Source: Laguncularia racemosa (Eukaryota; Streptophyta; Magnoliopsida; Myrtales; Combretaceae). From it: a stretch of DNA of 64,000 nt. The notes under the pieces are model-generated. The model made no database searches and was not told the DNA's origin. It saw only the letters and a program-made list of their open reading frames with translations. A program made the position numbers and the translations under genes. The stretch's first letter is position 1, and every line of letters starts with the position of its first letter. The stretch spans positions 992,001-1,056,000 of the forward strand of contig JBBMOL010000148.1 of assembly GCA_037954665.1 (NCBI GenBank), in the 5' to 3' direction. Below are positions 32,241 through 44,271 of this stretch, one piece after another.

Positions 32241-33390
32241 CAACAAATAAAGAAACTGTATTAAATTTTAATTAGTTTTCTAAACAACAAAAAAAATTCA
32301 AAATCAAGAAACAAGTTAATTATTCTTTAAAGAGGTACATATCTAGTTTCCCTCCAATAATTTAAATTAAAATATTCAAGAGACTCTTTATATTCTTAAG
32401 ATAAGTCATGATAATGTTTGATAAGACTATTTGTCCAAATAAAGTTGTATATTTTATTTCTGATATGACTATTTTTGTACTAAAATTAATAATATCATAA
32501 ATTTAGGAGGAGTATTTTCCTATCTTGAAAATCATGCTAAAAATTTGTGCAAGTTGAAATAAACTAGGAAATTATTAAATAAAAGATATTCTAAGGGAGA
32601 AATTAATTGTTGATACACCAAAATCCCTTTCTCTCTCAACTAAATCCTAAACCCAAAAATCGTCTTTCTCACTCTCAAAAAAAAAGCACATGATGAGAAG
32701 ATCATTCAAGATCATAAATCAAGGATTCACAACCATTCCCAATATAGAACCAATTAACGTTAATAATGAATTAGAACATAACTTGATAATAAAATAAGTG
32801 TTGGAGAAGAAGTTAATGGAAAGGACTAATCTTGCCATGGGAAAAGGTGAATCTTTAAAAAATAGTAAGAGTTTAGATGAAATTAGTGAAGTATAGTATC
32901 TAGATTTTTTAGTCTTTTAAAAATGAAGGAGTAGATATAGGAAAGTTTCTAGGAGGACTTTAGAAAATTTGAAGAATGGGTTTTTTGAAGATATTATAAA
33001 AGAATTCTTTAAAAAATTGCAAGATGATCAGTCTAGGCTTGTTACCAAAATTGATGAAGGTTAGGTAGAAATCATTAGGGATGATATGATCTCATGTTTT
33101 AATTTAAGAAAAAGAAGAAGATGGCAATTGGTTTACAGTGTTAGGAAGAAATGAACTATTTAAGATGATGAACTTAGGAAAATCCATAGCTTTTGATTGA
33201 AGGAAGATTGGAATAAATGATTTTCTTATGTGTATATGTATATATGAATTCTTCATAAGATCATTAATAAATGTTTTTTACTAAGGAAAGGAAGCTATAC
33301 CATAATCACCGAGCTAAATATAATAATGATTCTAGGTTTCAATAATGACTTTACAGTAGACTTACCAAATCATCTAATTACTTATATTTA
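32241..33390 (+). pseudogene. F third-ORF remnant (first part), no pol between gag and it
   Basis: From about 32690 a decayed frame starts MRRSFKI and continues in acidic/lysine-rich sequence to about 33290, like the start of A's third ORF in composition and in its untranslated leader. Between gag (32240) and this ORF only about 450 bp remain, with no protease, integrase or RT motif. Pol has therefore been lost as a block. The ORF is broken at 33391 by the hAT-like element and seems to resume near 41731. Confidence 0.45.
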
Positions 33391-33654
33391 GAATTGTGCA
33401 AGTGAGTTGAGTTAACTCAGCTTGACCCACTTTGGCCCATGGGTTGAACAAGCTAATCCACAATAGCCTATTTAATAAATGAGCTATAAATTATTGGCCT
33501 TAGATTAACCCACATGAGTTGGTAGATTAAATGGGTTAGCCCATAAGGTTAACCCATTAATATGTTTTGGTGGGTTAAACAATTGTGTTGTGTTTTAGTG
33601 GGTTATATAGGTTAACCCATTAACAATAGATTTTATTTATTTTTCATTTAAAAT

Positions 33655-34426
33655 TGTAAAACCTGAGAAAACTATATTAAAGATAAAATAATAAAAGGGT
33701 TAGGGCAAATAAAAGTAATAACAATTTAATATAGGGGACAATTTGGTCATTTCATGAGATAAGTATAAAGGGGGCAAACATTAGTTAGTCTAACCCCTTT
33801 CTATCTTCTATACTATAGTATTTCCAGAGTAAGAATAACCTTAGGAGAAAAAGCCAACTACTATACCCAACAATCTGATGTATATATAGTAAGTGAACCA
33901 ATTAATAATTCTTAATTGCCATTTACATGAGTGTGATATGAATTAGGGCTAATTTCATTAGATTTCATTGTAGAATGACTGATGCGAGAAAAGGTTAAGG
34001 GTAAGACTTTGATCGTTGGAACGATCCAAACCGGTAAGTTTTTCGATGAATACAGGATCTAAGGTCATATGGGAACGATGTAGAGTGCTATTACTACTAT
34101 GATGATTAGGCGAAGAAGGCAAATGAAGTTCTTAAAATTGTTGATATGGTGACTTCCATTGGAGTAGGATAGAATAGTTAATTGCTAGAAATTCAAGTAT
34201 TTCTAGATGTTATCATAACTGATGTGACAAGATTATCTTAAAAGCAATTTGTGGTTTGTAATGAGATTTAGTTGAATCGTTAGGAATGACGTTAAATGAA
34301 TTATTTAAATTGTGGTTAGTAGATATTGTAAGCTACATAGTGTTAGCTGAGTTAAGAGCCTTAACGTGTCTTTATCCTATAAGATCATGTGGCAAGTTGT
34401 GGCATCCCTAGTTCTAGGGCATTACA
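33655..34426 (+). repeat. G 5' LTR (internally deleted)
   Basis: Matches 39287-39690 and about 40770-41191 of the 3' LTR, with the sequence between missing. TATAAA at 33764-33769 is a candidate promoter box (the 3' LTR has TATATAA at 39396-39402). Confidence 0.85.
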
Positions 34427-34644
34427 ACTTAAGTGATATCAAAGCTTAGGTTTTGATCAATAGAGTATAGGTTGTGATCCTTAAAGCTTAGGTTTAATGA
34501 TCATTAGAAACTAGGTGATGATCAATAGGTATAGGCTTCAATCGGTAGAAAGTAGGTTGTGATCTTTAGATGAATTAAGCATTAAATCTGCTTTTAAACT
34601 GACTCTAACTCTCGAGTTTATTTGGTTGTCTACTCTTAAATAGA

Positions 34645-37600
34645 ATGCCTCCAAGAAGAAATACTAAGTTAGGATCATCAATAAGTGCCGAGCATGGCAA
34701 TCTAGATGAGGGGAATCTTTATGATCAGCAACTACAAGGGGAACAAGATCAAGTTGTAGACCAAACCGCTTAACTCCTAGAAACTATGAACAACCTTGTG
34801 GGGTTATCAACACAGCAACAGCAATTGTAAAAATGCTCAACAAAATAGAGCAATTGAGGAGCTAATAAGCTTGGACAAGTTTATTTAGGTGGCAAAGGAG
34901 TTCAACCCCAAAATCAATGACCTAATAGAAGTAGAGAGCTAGATGTAAGAGATAAAGAAGACGTTTGCTGCTTTCTGAGTTCCAAAAGACAAGAAGGTAG
35001 ACTATATTGCATCCATACTGAAAGGGACTATAGCAAGTTGGTGAGCATCAATTCCCAAGTTGGCAGGAGGGTGTATGGGCTGGAGGGGATTTCGAGAGCT
35101 ATTATACCAAAAGTATTTCCTCAATAGCATTCATGATAGGATGGAAGCTGCACATTATAATTGAGAACAGGGGAACAAGTCAGTAAAGGAATATGAGGCA
35201 GAGCTAAATCACCTCATTAAGTTCTTGCTTGAGGCAGTACATGTTAATGATGGATCTAAGGCAAGGAAATTTGTAAGGGGATTGGAGTCAAATCTCCAAC
35301 ATGAAGTCGAATCCTTCTAATTGATCACCTATGCTAAGGTGGTAGATAAAGCTAAGTTCATGGAGTAAAGCAAGAGAATGATAGAGGAGTTAGCCCACAA
35401 GTCAAGGGTAGCTTTGACTAAAAGGTCGACTTCCAATGTGGTAGTTTAGGATAAGGATAAGAGGCCTTAAATATTTTAGAATAGGCCCCTCATTACTGTA
35501 GCTCCTCCTCTACCAATCTGACTAGTGCCTTTAGCACTTCCCCTAGCAGCCCCTGCAATCATATGTACCAGATGTTATGAGCCCCATGGATAAAGGGACT
35601 ATAGATGGTTAGAGGATGCATGCTTCTCTTGTAGCAAGATAGATCATATAAGCAGAAATTACACCGAGAGATTCATCCCATTGGTATTCTACCATGTGTG
35701 TAAATAGAGGAGACCCAAGGCAGTTGACTATACTTATGGTCAAGTGGGGAATTAGACAGCTTCAGCTTAGCAGGCAATAAGACCTCTAGTATGGGTATAG
35801 GTTGGTAGACATCAAGCAGAAGGCCCTAGACAGCGAGTTCCAGCCAGGGTATTTCCACTTCAACAGTAGCAATATCAAGACACCCTAGATGTAGACACTA
35901 TAACAGGTATGCTCCTAATACACTCTCATAGTACCTATGTGCTTTTTGATATTGGTACCACACACTTTTGTATTTTTTATACATTTATGCATATGTGTGG
36001 TTTGAATGTTGAATAATTGGATGCTCCTTTGAATGTAGATACACCTTTAGGGGTTGGAAGAATTTTGAGTCAAATATGTTGTAATGTTAGTATAACATTG
36101 GTGTTGGAAATGCCAGACTTTGATGTGATCTTGGGAGTAAACTAGTTATCAAAGTACCATACCACCATAGACTATCGTAATATGATGGTGTACTTTAGCA
36201 TCCCAAGTGAAGATCTCTTTTATTTTAAATTGGATGCTCAAAGACCAATAGGATTACCCACTTTTGAATTATGGGGTAAAAGTATGCTAGCAGTAGTAAT
36301 AGTAGAGTCAAGTGAAACAGTAAGGTTAGAACAAGTATCCATAGTGAAGGAATTCCTGGTTGTCTTTCTAGATGAGCTACCTAGACTACCCCCAACTTGG
36401 GAAGTAAAGTTTAGCATTGATCTGATACCAGGTACAACACTAATTTCTAAGACACCATATAGAGTGGCACCTATAGAACTAATAAAGCTAAAGACACAGC
36501 TACAGGAGTTGTAAGACAAAGGGTTTATTAAACCTTGTGTGTCTCTATAGGGTACACCGGTTTTATTTGTTAAGAAGAAAGACAGTAGTATGCAACTCTG
36601 TATATACTATAAGGAGTTGAATAGGGTTAATATAAAAAACAAATATCCCCTTCCCTAGAATTGATGACCTCTTTGATCAATTACAAGGAGCTCAAGTATT
36701 CTCAAAAGTTGATTTGAGATCAGGATTCACCAATTAAGGATTAAGGTAGAGGATTTCCAAAAGATAGCCTTTAGGACCTGATATGGGCATTTTGAGTTTT
36801 TGGTGATGCCTTTCAAGTTGACTAATGTACCCGCAACTTTTATGGATTTGAAGAACAAGATATTTAGGGACTTCTAGGATAAGTTTGTGGTTATCTTCAT
36901 TAATGACATATTAATATACTCTAAGAGTAAGTAGGATCACGAAGAATATTTGAGGCTAGTGTTGGACAAATTACAGTTTGAGAAGTTTTATGCCTAGTTT
37001 AAAAAGTGCGAGTTTTGGCTTAAACAAGTAACTTTCTTGGGCCATGTAGTAAATAAGAATGGGATTTCTATGGACCTAAAAAAAGTAAGAGCAGTAGTAG
37101 ATTGGTCCAGGCTAAAGACTATAATAGAAGTCAGAAGCTTCCTGGGTTTAGCTATCTATTATTGAAGATTTGTTCAAGGGTTTTATAGTATAGTAGCTCC
37201 TTTAACCCGATTAACACAAAAAGCCATCAAGTTTGTCTGGGATGACAAATATGAAGATAGTTTCTTGGAATTAAAGTAAAAGTTAATGTTAGCTCTAGTA
37301 TTGGCTTTACCCAAAAGTAGAGAAGAGTTCACATCTTCAATGATACATCAGTCTAGGGTCTAGGATGTATGCCAATGTAGGATGGCAGGGTAATAGCTTA
37401 CGCATCACAACAATTGAAGCCATATAAGAGAAATTACCCAACTCATGACCTAGAACTAGTAGTAGTCGTGTTAGTGTTCAAGTTCTGGAGACACTATCTA
37501 TATGGAGAGAAATGTAAAATCTTCACCAATCACAAAACTTTACAATACATTTTCACTCAAAAGGAGCTGAACATGTGCTAAAGGGGATGGTTAGAGTTAA

Positions 37601-39230
37601 TTATAGATTACGATTTGGAAATCCAGTACCTTCTATGAAAAGCGAAAGTGGTAGCAAATGCTCTTAATAGAAAGAAATAAGGCAATATTCCTACCTTGAT
37701 CATATCTCAATGGAACTTATTGGAGGACATGCACATGCTGGATTTGGAGTTAATAACACGGGATTTAGGAGTAAGATTAGCAAGTTTGCACATTCAACTC
37801 ACTTTAGTAAAGAATTAAAGCTACCCAAGCTGAGGATATATGTATACAAAATATCAAGGTTAAAGTGAAACAAGTTATGATGATAGAATTTAAGGTTGAT
37901 GCAAAAGGTATTTTGAGATATGGGATATGATTGTGTATGTCTGGAAATATAGAGTTAAAGAAAGAGATCAAGAAAGAAGTGCACTACTTTGGATATACCA
38001 TCTATGCCAGAAGTACCAAGATGTATAAGAAACTGAAATGTCACCATTGGTGGAGGAACATAAAGCAAGAAATAGCTAAGTATGCCTCCCAATGCCTAAC
38101 ATGTCAGTAGATAAAAATAGAACATTAGAGGCTAGCAGGTGAGTTGCAAACCTTACTTCTGCCAGAATGGAAGTGGGAGTACATCACTATGGATTTTGTA
38201 ATAGCTCTCCCTAGAACTGAAGAAAAGAATGATGTTGTATGGGTGATAATGGATAGATTGACTAAATCTACTCATTTCTTATCCATTAATATTAGTTATA
38301 AGTTGAGTAAGCTGGCATTGATATATATAAAGGAGATTGTGAGATTACATGAAATTTTGGTAAGTATCATGTTTGATAGGGATACCTAGTTTGTTGGAAA
38401 GTTTTAGAGGAGTTTAAACAGGGCATTAAGGACTAAAATAAATTTCAATACTACCTTTCATCCCTAAACAGATGGGCAATCAGAAAGAACTATACAAATC
38501 TTTGAAGATATGTTAAGGGCCTGTGTCTTGGATCTTGGTGGGAATTGGGATAAGCACCTACCATTAGTAGAATTCTCCTACAACAATAGCTATTAGGTGA
38601 TTATACAAATGGCCCCTTATGAAGCCTCGAATGGGAGAAAGTGCAAATCCCCACTATACTGGAATGAAGTGGGAGAAGATAGGCACTAAGACCTAAATTG
38701 ATACATGAGGCTGTTGATAAGGTGAAACTGATCAAATAAAGAATGTAGGTAGCCCAAAGTCACCAAAAGAACTATGTTGATAAAAAGTGATGCTCTTAGG
38801 AATTTCAAGTGGGAGAATAGGTGTTATTGAAGATATCACCCACAAAAGGGGTAGTCAAGTTTAAACTAAGAGGAAAGTTGAATCTTAGATATGTTAGACT
38901 CTTCAAAATTGTTGAGAAGATTGGTAGTGTAGCATATCGGTTAGCCTTACCACCTAGTCTAGCTAGAATACATGACATCTTCCATGTGTCTATGCTGAGG
39001 AAGTTTGTGAGCAATCTGGATCAACAACTTTAGAACCATTGAAAGTGCATCCAAATCTCACCATAGTAGAACAACCTATCAAAATTGTGGACACTAAGCA
39101 GCAGATGTTGAGAAGGTGAATCATTCCTTATGTGAAATCACAATGGACCAACTAGATTGAAAAAGAAGCTACTTGGGAGTTTGAAGAAGAAATGTAGGCA
39201 AAACACCTAGAATTTTTCCAAACTTAGGTA
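34645..39230 (+). pseudogene. G gag-pol pseudogene
   Basis: The start is the ATG at 34645 (MPPRRNTK). Signals in order: gag with a knuckle CFSCSKIDH whose last Cys is Tyr (near 35620-35665); protease VLFDIGTTH (active-site Ser changed to Ile, near 35940-35970); RT from 36182 with VKKK and FSKVDLRSGF; the RT catalytic site reads FINDILIYS near 36895-36920, so one Asp is Asn; RNase H; integrase core MDFVIALPR (38144-38389), FHP-TDGQSER, and LARIHDIFHVSMLRK (38821-39033). More than a dozen stops; many read TAG where the family normally has Gln or Trp. Dead copy. Confidence 0.83.
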
Positions 39231-39248
39231 ACTTTTGAGGACAGATGC

Positions 39249-39286
39249 TTTTTTTTTTTTTTTAGGGGGGGGGGTGGGGGGGGGGA
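39249..39286 (+). promoter_or_regulatory. G polypurine tract with expanded G runs
   Basis: Fifteen T, one A, ten G, one T, ten G and one A directly precede the 3' LTR at 39287. Position fits the PPT. The paired ten-G runs could fold into a G-quadruplex, and the run length may be partly a sequencing or polymerase-slippage effect. Confidence 0.75.
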
Positions 39287-41191
39287 TGTAAAACTTGAGA
39301 AAATTACATTAAAGATAAAATAATAAAAGGGTTAGGGCAAATAAAAGTAATAGGGATTTAATATATAAGACAATTTGGTCATTTCATGAGATAGGTATAT
39401 AAGAAGCAAATGCTAATTAGTTTAACCCCTTTTTATTTTCTATACTATAGTATCCCTAGAGTAAGAAAAACCTTAGAAGAAAAAGGTGACTGCTACACCT
39501 TGCAATCCAACAAAATACACACGGTAAGTAAACCAATCAATAATTCTTGATTGCCATTTACATGTGTGGGATATAAATTAGAGTTGATTTCATTAGATTT
39601 CACTATAGAATGATTGGTGCGAGAAATGGTTTAGGGCAAAACTTCGATCATTGGAACAATCTAAACTGGTAATTTTTTCAATTAAACTAAATTAGTGTTT
39701 TGATGTGATAAATAATGCATAATTAGGTTTAGTAGTGGTGAATTTCATCTAAGGTTCGTAGGAATTAGAATCTAGCCAATTGGAAAGAGGATCTGCAATG
39801 GAACAGTGGAGTACACAACTAAATATACGCTTATGTACCTGCTCATGTTGTGTAGAAAAGAAAAAAGAATGGGTTAGGAAGCTTACGCCTAGGTAGACAC
39901 TCGTGTACTTGCCTATGTAACTGTACATAGCCAAATACACACCTATGTACTTGGGCATGTTGAATTACAAAAGTGTATAGAAAGGTACACGGCCACAATA
40001 CACGATCGTATACCTTATCATGCTCAAGTACATGGTTTAATGCACAATTGTGTACCTTGAGAAACTCCTTTATTCGAATTCTTTTTTTATTATTTGAATT
40101 TCATTAGCCTTAAACACCTAGAACAATCTTAGAAATTCTACCAGAGTAAGAGAAGTGATATAATAACAACTAAGTGATAAAAATTGGGTAACTTAGACAA
40201 TACTTTAGAATAGTACTAAGATTGATTACTCTACATTTTGACAAATTTCTATGTAACTACTAGATGAAGACAAGTCGTGTTTAAGATCACCTTTTTAGGT
40301 ACGTGTAATCTTGTTTGTTACTTGTGTTCGTTAGGATAGTTAAGGAATTGGAATAACCGATATATTAGATTGGGTGAAGTTGTTTGTTAGTTGTGCTTGG
40401 TTTGGCGTAAAGGCTCATAATGACAAATCCTTAAGGGGCACCTATTGATCAGTATGTGATAGTGTCTCCTGTGGAGTTGCATATTGAGATGATTCGATAG
40501 ATTTAGGGAATCATGGGTTTTGGGCCTGTAGTGGTAGTTCTCAACACCATATTATGTACTATACCTATATATGGTGTAGCGAGATCATAAGTACCCCTTT
40601 GTTGTCTATAGACTAAATAGGATAATAACCTACTACTTGATTGTTTTATTGTTACATTGGTGTATGTAACTTAAGTTATGCTTGATCGTGTGCATGTGTT
40701 TGTAGGTTATATGTACTGGGCATTAACTTATCCTTCAGGGATCTTTTTTTTTCTTTTTTCTTTTTATCTGCAAACATAGATGAGTACACTTCCTATGACG
40801 AAGACCTAAGGTCATATGCACTAGATGAGAGCAATATAAAGAACTATTACTACTATGAAGACTAGGCGAGGAAAGTAGATGAAGTTCTTAACATTGCTAA
40901 TATGGTGACTTCCGTTAGAGTAGGATATGATAATTAACTACTAGAAATTCAATTGTTTCTAGATGTTCTAGATGTTATCATAAATGATGTAACATGATTA
41001 TCTTAAAAGTAGTTTGTGGTTTATGATAAGATTTAATCGAATCATCAAGAATGATGTTAAATGAATTATTTCAGTTATGGTTAACAAATATTGCAAATTA
41101 CATAGTGTTAGTTGAGTTAAGAGCCTTAACATGTTTTTATCCTGTAAGGACATGTGGTAGGTTATAGCATCCTAGGTTCCAGGATACTACA
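39287..41191 (+). repeat. G 3' LTR (1905 bp)
   Basis: Contains ACACGGCC/CGATCGTA-type palindromes near 39985-40060 and one copy of the 'GGCCTGTAGTGGTAGTTC' unit near 40520 that is present in five tandem copies in K (62673-62935). Ends GGATACTACA. Confidence 0.85.
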
Positions 41192-41730
41192 AAAATTATA
41201 TAAAATATAAAATCCATAATGACCCTATATCATTTATATAATAGTATGATAAATTGACGTAATATTGATATTTTATACCATAGTATAGATATCATAATTG
41301 CAACATTTTTATAATATAGATATTATAAAGTGATGGAAGGATTAAGAGATTGAATCAGTGCGGAAGATGGAAGGATTAAGATAAGAAAGTAAGAAAGAAA
41401 AGTGAAGAAGATGATGATAAATGATAATATGCGACTTGAGTTTTGTAGTTTATTAGATTGAGTTTAAAAGTGAAGTAAATTAGTGACTTAGTGTTATGTT
41501 GTGAATGTAGTATGCAACTTGGATAAGTTATGATAATTTTTTTTTTTTAATTTCTTTGGGTTAGTGGGTTAGCTCATTGTTTAAATGGGTTGACCTACTA
41601 TAACCCATGGGTTAATGGGGCTAACCTCATTTGGCCCACTTTTTGAATGAGTTGAAAAATTCAACCCTAACCCATTTCTTAAGTGAGTTAAATAGGTCAG
41701 TCCATGGGCTATAACCCATTTGCACAACCC

Positions 41731-42783
41731 TCATACTCATCATTTGAAGAGTTTTAGTAGCTTAGTACATGGAAGTATGACTTTTAGATTGCTAGAGCAT
41801 AAGGGTGTTAGAAGAGTAGGTTTAATTGCAATACCTTAAAAGCTAGATGTAGAAAGTATAGGCTTTAAACTAGAAGGAAAAGTTTGGGTAACTAGAAATA
41901 AACAAAATTATAATGTTAGTGAGGATCAAGGAAGAGAATGACAAGAAAGCACCTAAAGGAAAAGGGGAATTAACAAGAAGAAAACAAGGGAAACTTCTAC
42001 TAAATAGAAAGAGATAATACACATTGAACCATCTCTACCTAAGCCTATCTCAATGAATATCCATAAAGAAACACCTAGGGAGATGAATCAACAAAACCTT
42101 GAATCCATGTGGAGCTAATGAAACAAATTGATGAATATCCTCTTAAAGTTACATCAAAGCAAGAAACTATTCCCACTAATCTTTTTACAACAATAGCCTC
42201 TAAAAGACTTGTTTCTTATGATTATTCTTCACTAGGGCATAAAGAAGCTCCTACTAACTTACCCTACAATGAATAACAATCTATAAGCTTGTCAGTCTAA
42301 TTTGATGCAATTCAGATGGAGATAGTCTAGCATATGGAGGAAGAGATAAGGATGTTTAGAAAATAATTAAAAAAAAAAAAAAAGAGATGATGATACAGTT
42401 GAGAAGAAAAATAAAGCCTTCAAATGATCTATTGAAAGTTTTTTTTTTTTAGACCTTAATATTTACTATTTTATTGAATGCCTATACTTTGTTAGACCTT
42501 ATTTAGTTGTTGAATTTGATAGATTGCTAATACTTTTTGGATGATAATCCATATTGCAATATAAAAGTGTTTTTTGCAGGTTTCCATATATTAAGTTATT
42601 TTGATGATAACAAAGGGGGGGAAACAAGAAGATATGAAAGTTGTGTTAAGGAGGAGAAAGGAAAGTAACATGTAGGGAATATAGTAATAAAGGGGACAAA
42701 ATGTTCTTCTCTAAATATATTTGTTTTCAATATAGTTTATATGATTTTTTTTCTTTTTTGCAATATATAAGTATGTCATCATC
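41731..42783 (+). pseudogene. F third-ORF remnant (second part) and 3' untranslated stretch
   Basis: Short broken readings up to about 42400 (for example MKQIDEYPLKVTSKQETI near 42118) look like the tail of a lysine-rich ORF. After this come poly-A and poly-T runs and the motif GATGATAACAAAGGGGGGG near 42603, typical of SIRE-like copia elements before the 3' LTR. No intact gene. Confidence 0.4.
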
Positions 42784-42796
42784 AAAAAGGGGAGAA
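42784..42796 (+). promoter_or_regulatory. F polypurine tract
   Basis: AAAAAGGGGAGAA abuts the 3' LTR start TGTTGAATATAC. Closely similar to the PPT of A (AAAAAAGGGAAAAA). Confidence 0.8.
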
Positions 42797-43647
42797 TGTT
42801 GAATATACATGAGCTCCTAAAAGATAGGTTTTGATGATAATAAAACGTATACATCTAAAAGATAAATTTTGATGATAACAAAACATACACATTTAAACAA
42901 TAAGTTTTTATGATAACAAAACATATGTATGTTATATTAATCACATTTGCATGAAGAATGTATTTATAGTTTAAGTGTAGAATATATATAATCAAACAAG
43001 ATGATTTAGAGACAAGTTTAGATTTAGAATTAAAATACACTTTATTAGAATTGATCAGAACTCATTGAAAGAATTAAGGTTTGAAAATATTCAAAAATAG
43101 ATATTCAAACAACACATTTTGTAAAAAGACAAGTTTTCGATGGTTTAAGAAGTTTTTCAAAATTAAAGTGACAAGACCTAACTCCAATGGTTAAATATAT
43201 TTAGGTAATATATTTGATACATTTTGTTGAAGTTAGATTATACATATCAGGGGAATTCTAATTTTCAATGTAAGAATAGGAAATAGGAAAGTTAATTATC
43301 AATAGAAGGTCAACAAGAAAAGAACAATAAAGCAAGGGTAATTATTGTAGATAAAGGTAAACATAGTGGAGCTACTACTATTAAAAAAAAATAAATTAGA
43401 GCAACGTTCAAAATGGATTAGACCATTGTGATATGCAATATAACTTCAGAGCAAGACAAAAAGAACATATATGGATTTACAAGATACTCAAATATATAAA
43501 AGAGAAAGCAAGAAGTGAAACATAAGTCACACCTTTTTTTTATGAGCAAAAGTTGTATTGGATTCAAATTGTTTTTCATTAAAGAGATTTATAAATCCAT
43601 GTGAGAGAATTGTTTGAAGCATTGAATCTCTATTGATATGTGAGATT
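42797..43647 (+). repeat. F 3' LTR, first fragment
   Basis: Starts TGTTGAATATAC. Its first 135 bases contain three tandem units of about 38 bp (about 42815-42930) built on GATGATAACAAAAC, a likely U3 repeat. It ends with TSD AGATT (43643-43647) of element E and resumes at 55299. Confidence 0.8.
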
Positions 43648-43659
43648 TCTGAAGTCCTA

Positions 43660-44266
43660 AAATTAAAAAAAAAAAAGAAAAAGAAAAATCGGATCTTCAA
43701 CGTTTGCCCTATCATGTTTAGCCCTTCCTTCCAAACGGCGGCCAATAGCAGCAGTAGCAGTCAAGTCAATTAATCGCCTCCATCACGTCGCCCATACCCG
43801 ATTACATCATCTGCCCCACTGTTCCCTCATCGCTCACTTCTTCCTCCTTCCTTTTCCGTTCTTTTTCTTCTTCTTTCTTCTTCTCCCTCTGGCCGCACCT
43901 TCTTCCTCGTCTGCTGATACAAACCTCCTCCTTTCAATTTTCTCCGACTCATTTTTTTTTTCCTTCTCACCAGTCGGATTTCTACTCGCACCCCATTCCC
44001 AGTCTCTCTCTTCTCCCTAGAAGTCCTCCCACGTCATTGTTCTTTCTGGTCTTTGTGTGGATGTGGGCTTAGGTGTGCTCGTTGATGACCTTCTCAAATT
44101 GTTGTTCGGTAAAGGACATGAGTTACCATCCACCACTATTGCTTCCTCCAAGTAATGAATTCATACCACAGAATTAAAAGCACCACATGGAGATTTATTG
44201 ACTCATGGAAGTGGCTAAGGTTTATCTCAACCTCATGATGATGTTCCTACAGCCAAGCTCAAAGGC
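43660..44266 (+). other. E left part, pyrimidine-rich, no gene
   Basis: After an A-rich start, CT-rich sequence (43850-43960: CTTCTTCTTTC runs) recalls a leader or promoter stretch. Short readings exist but none resembles a known protein. It is joined to 51347 onward when D is removed. Confidence 0.5.
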
Positions 44267-44271
44267 ACCGT

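Larger units (their letters stand above)
33655..41191 (+). mobile_element. Ty3/gypsy chromovirus-like element G
   Basis: TSD AAAAT at 33650-33654 and 41192-41196. Ends TGTAAAACC and ..ACTACA. The 5' LTR is 33655-34426 (772 bp) and the 3' LTR 39287-41191 (1905 bp); the 5' copy lacks about 1.1 kb in the middle. The PBS TGATATCAAAGC lies 7 bases inside the LTR (34434-34445), the same spacing as in K. A long decayed gag-pol occupies 34645-39230. The order PR-RT-RH-IN and an integrase tail with IFHVSMLRK identify a gypsy/chromovirus. G and K share LTR segments. Confidence 0.87.
33391..41730. mobile_element. hAT-like non-autonomous DNA transposon split by element G
   Basis: The left end starts GAATTGTGCAAGTGAG and the right end, reverse-complemented, starts AGGGTTGTGCAAATGGG, so the ends are inverted repeats of the TTGTGCAA type found in plant hAT elements. 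Both sub-terminal regions are packed with GGGTTA/TAACCC and GGCCCA words in both orientations (33420-33620 and 41565-41715). Own length is about 800 bp with no transposase. No convincing 8-bp TSD is visible (candidates TACTTATA and TACTCATC agree at 6 of 8). Confidence 0.6.
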
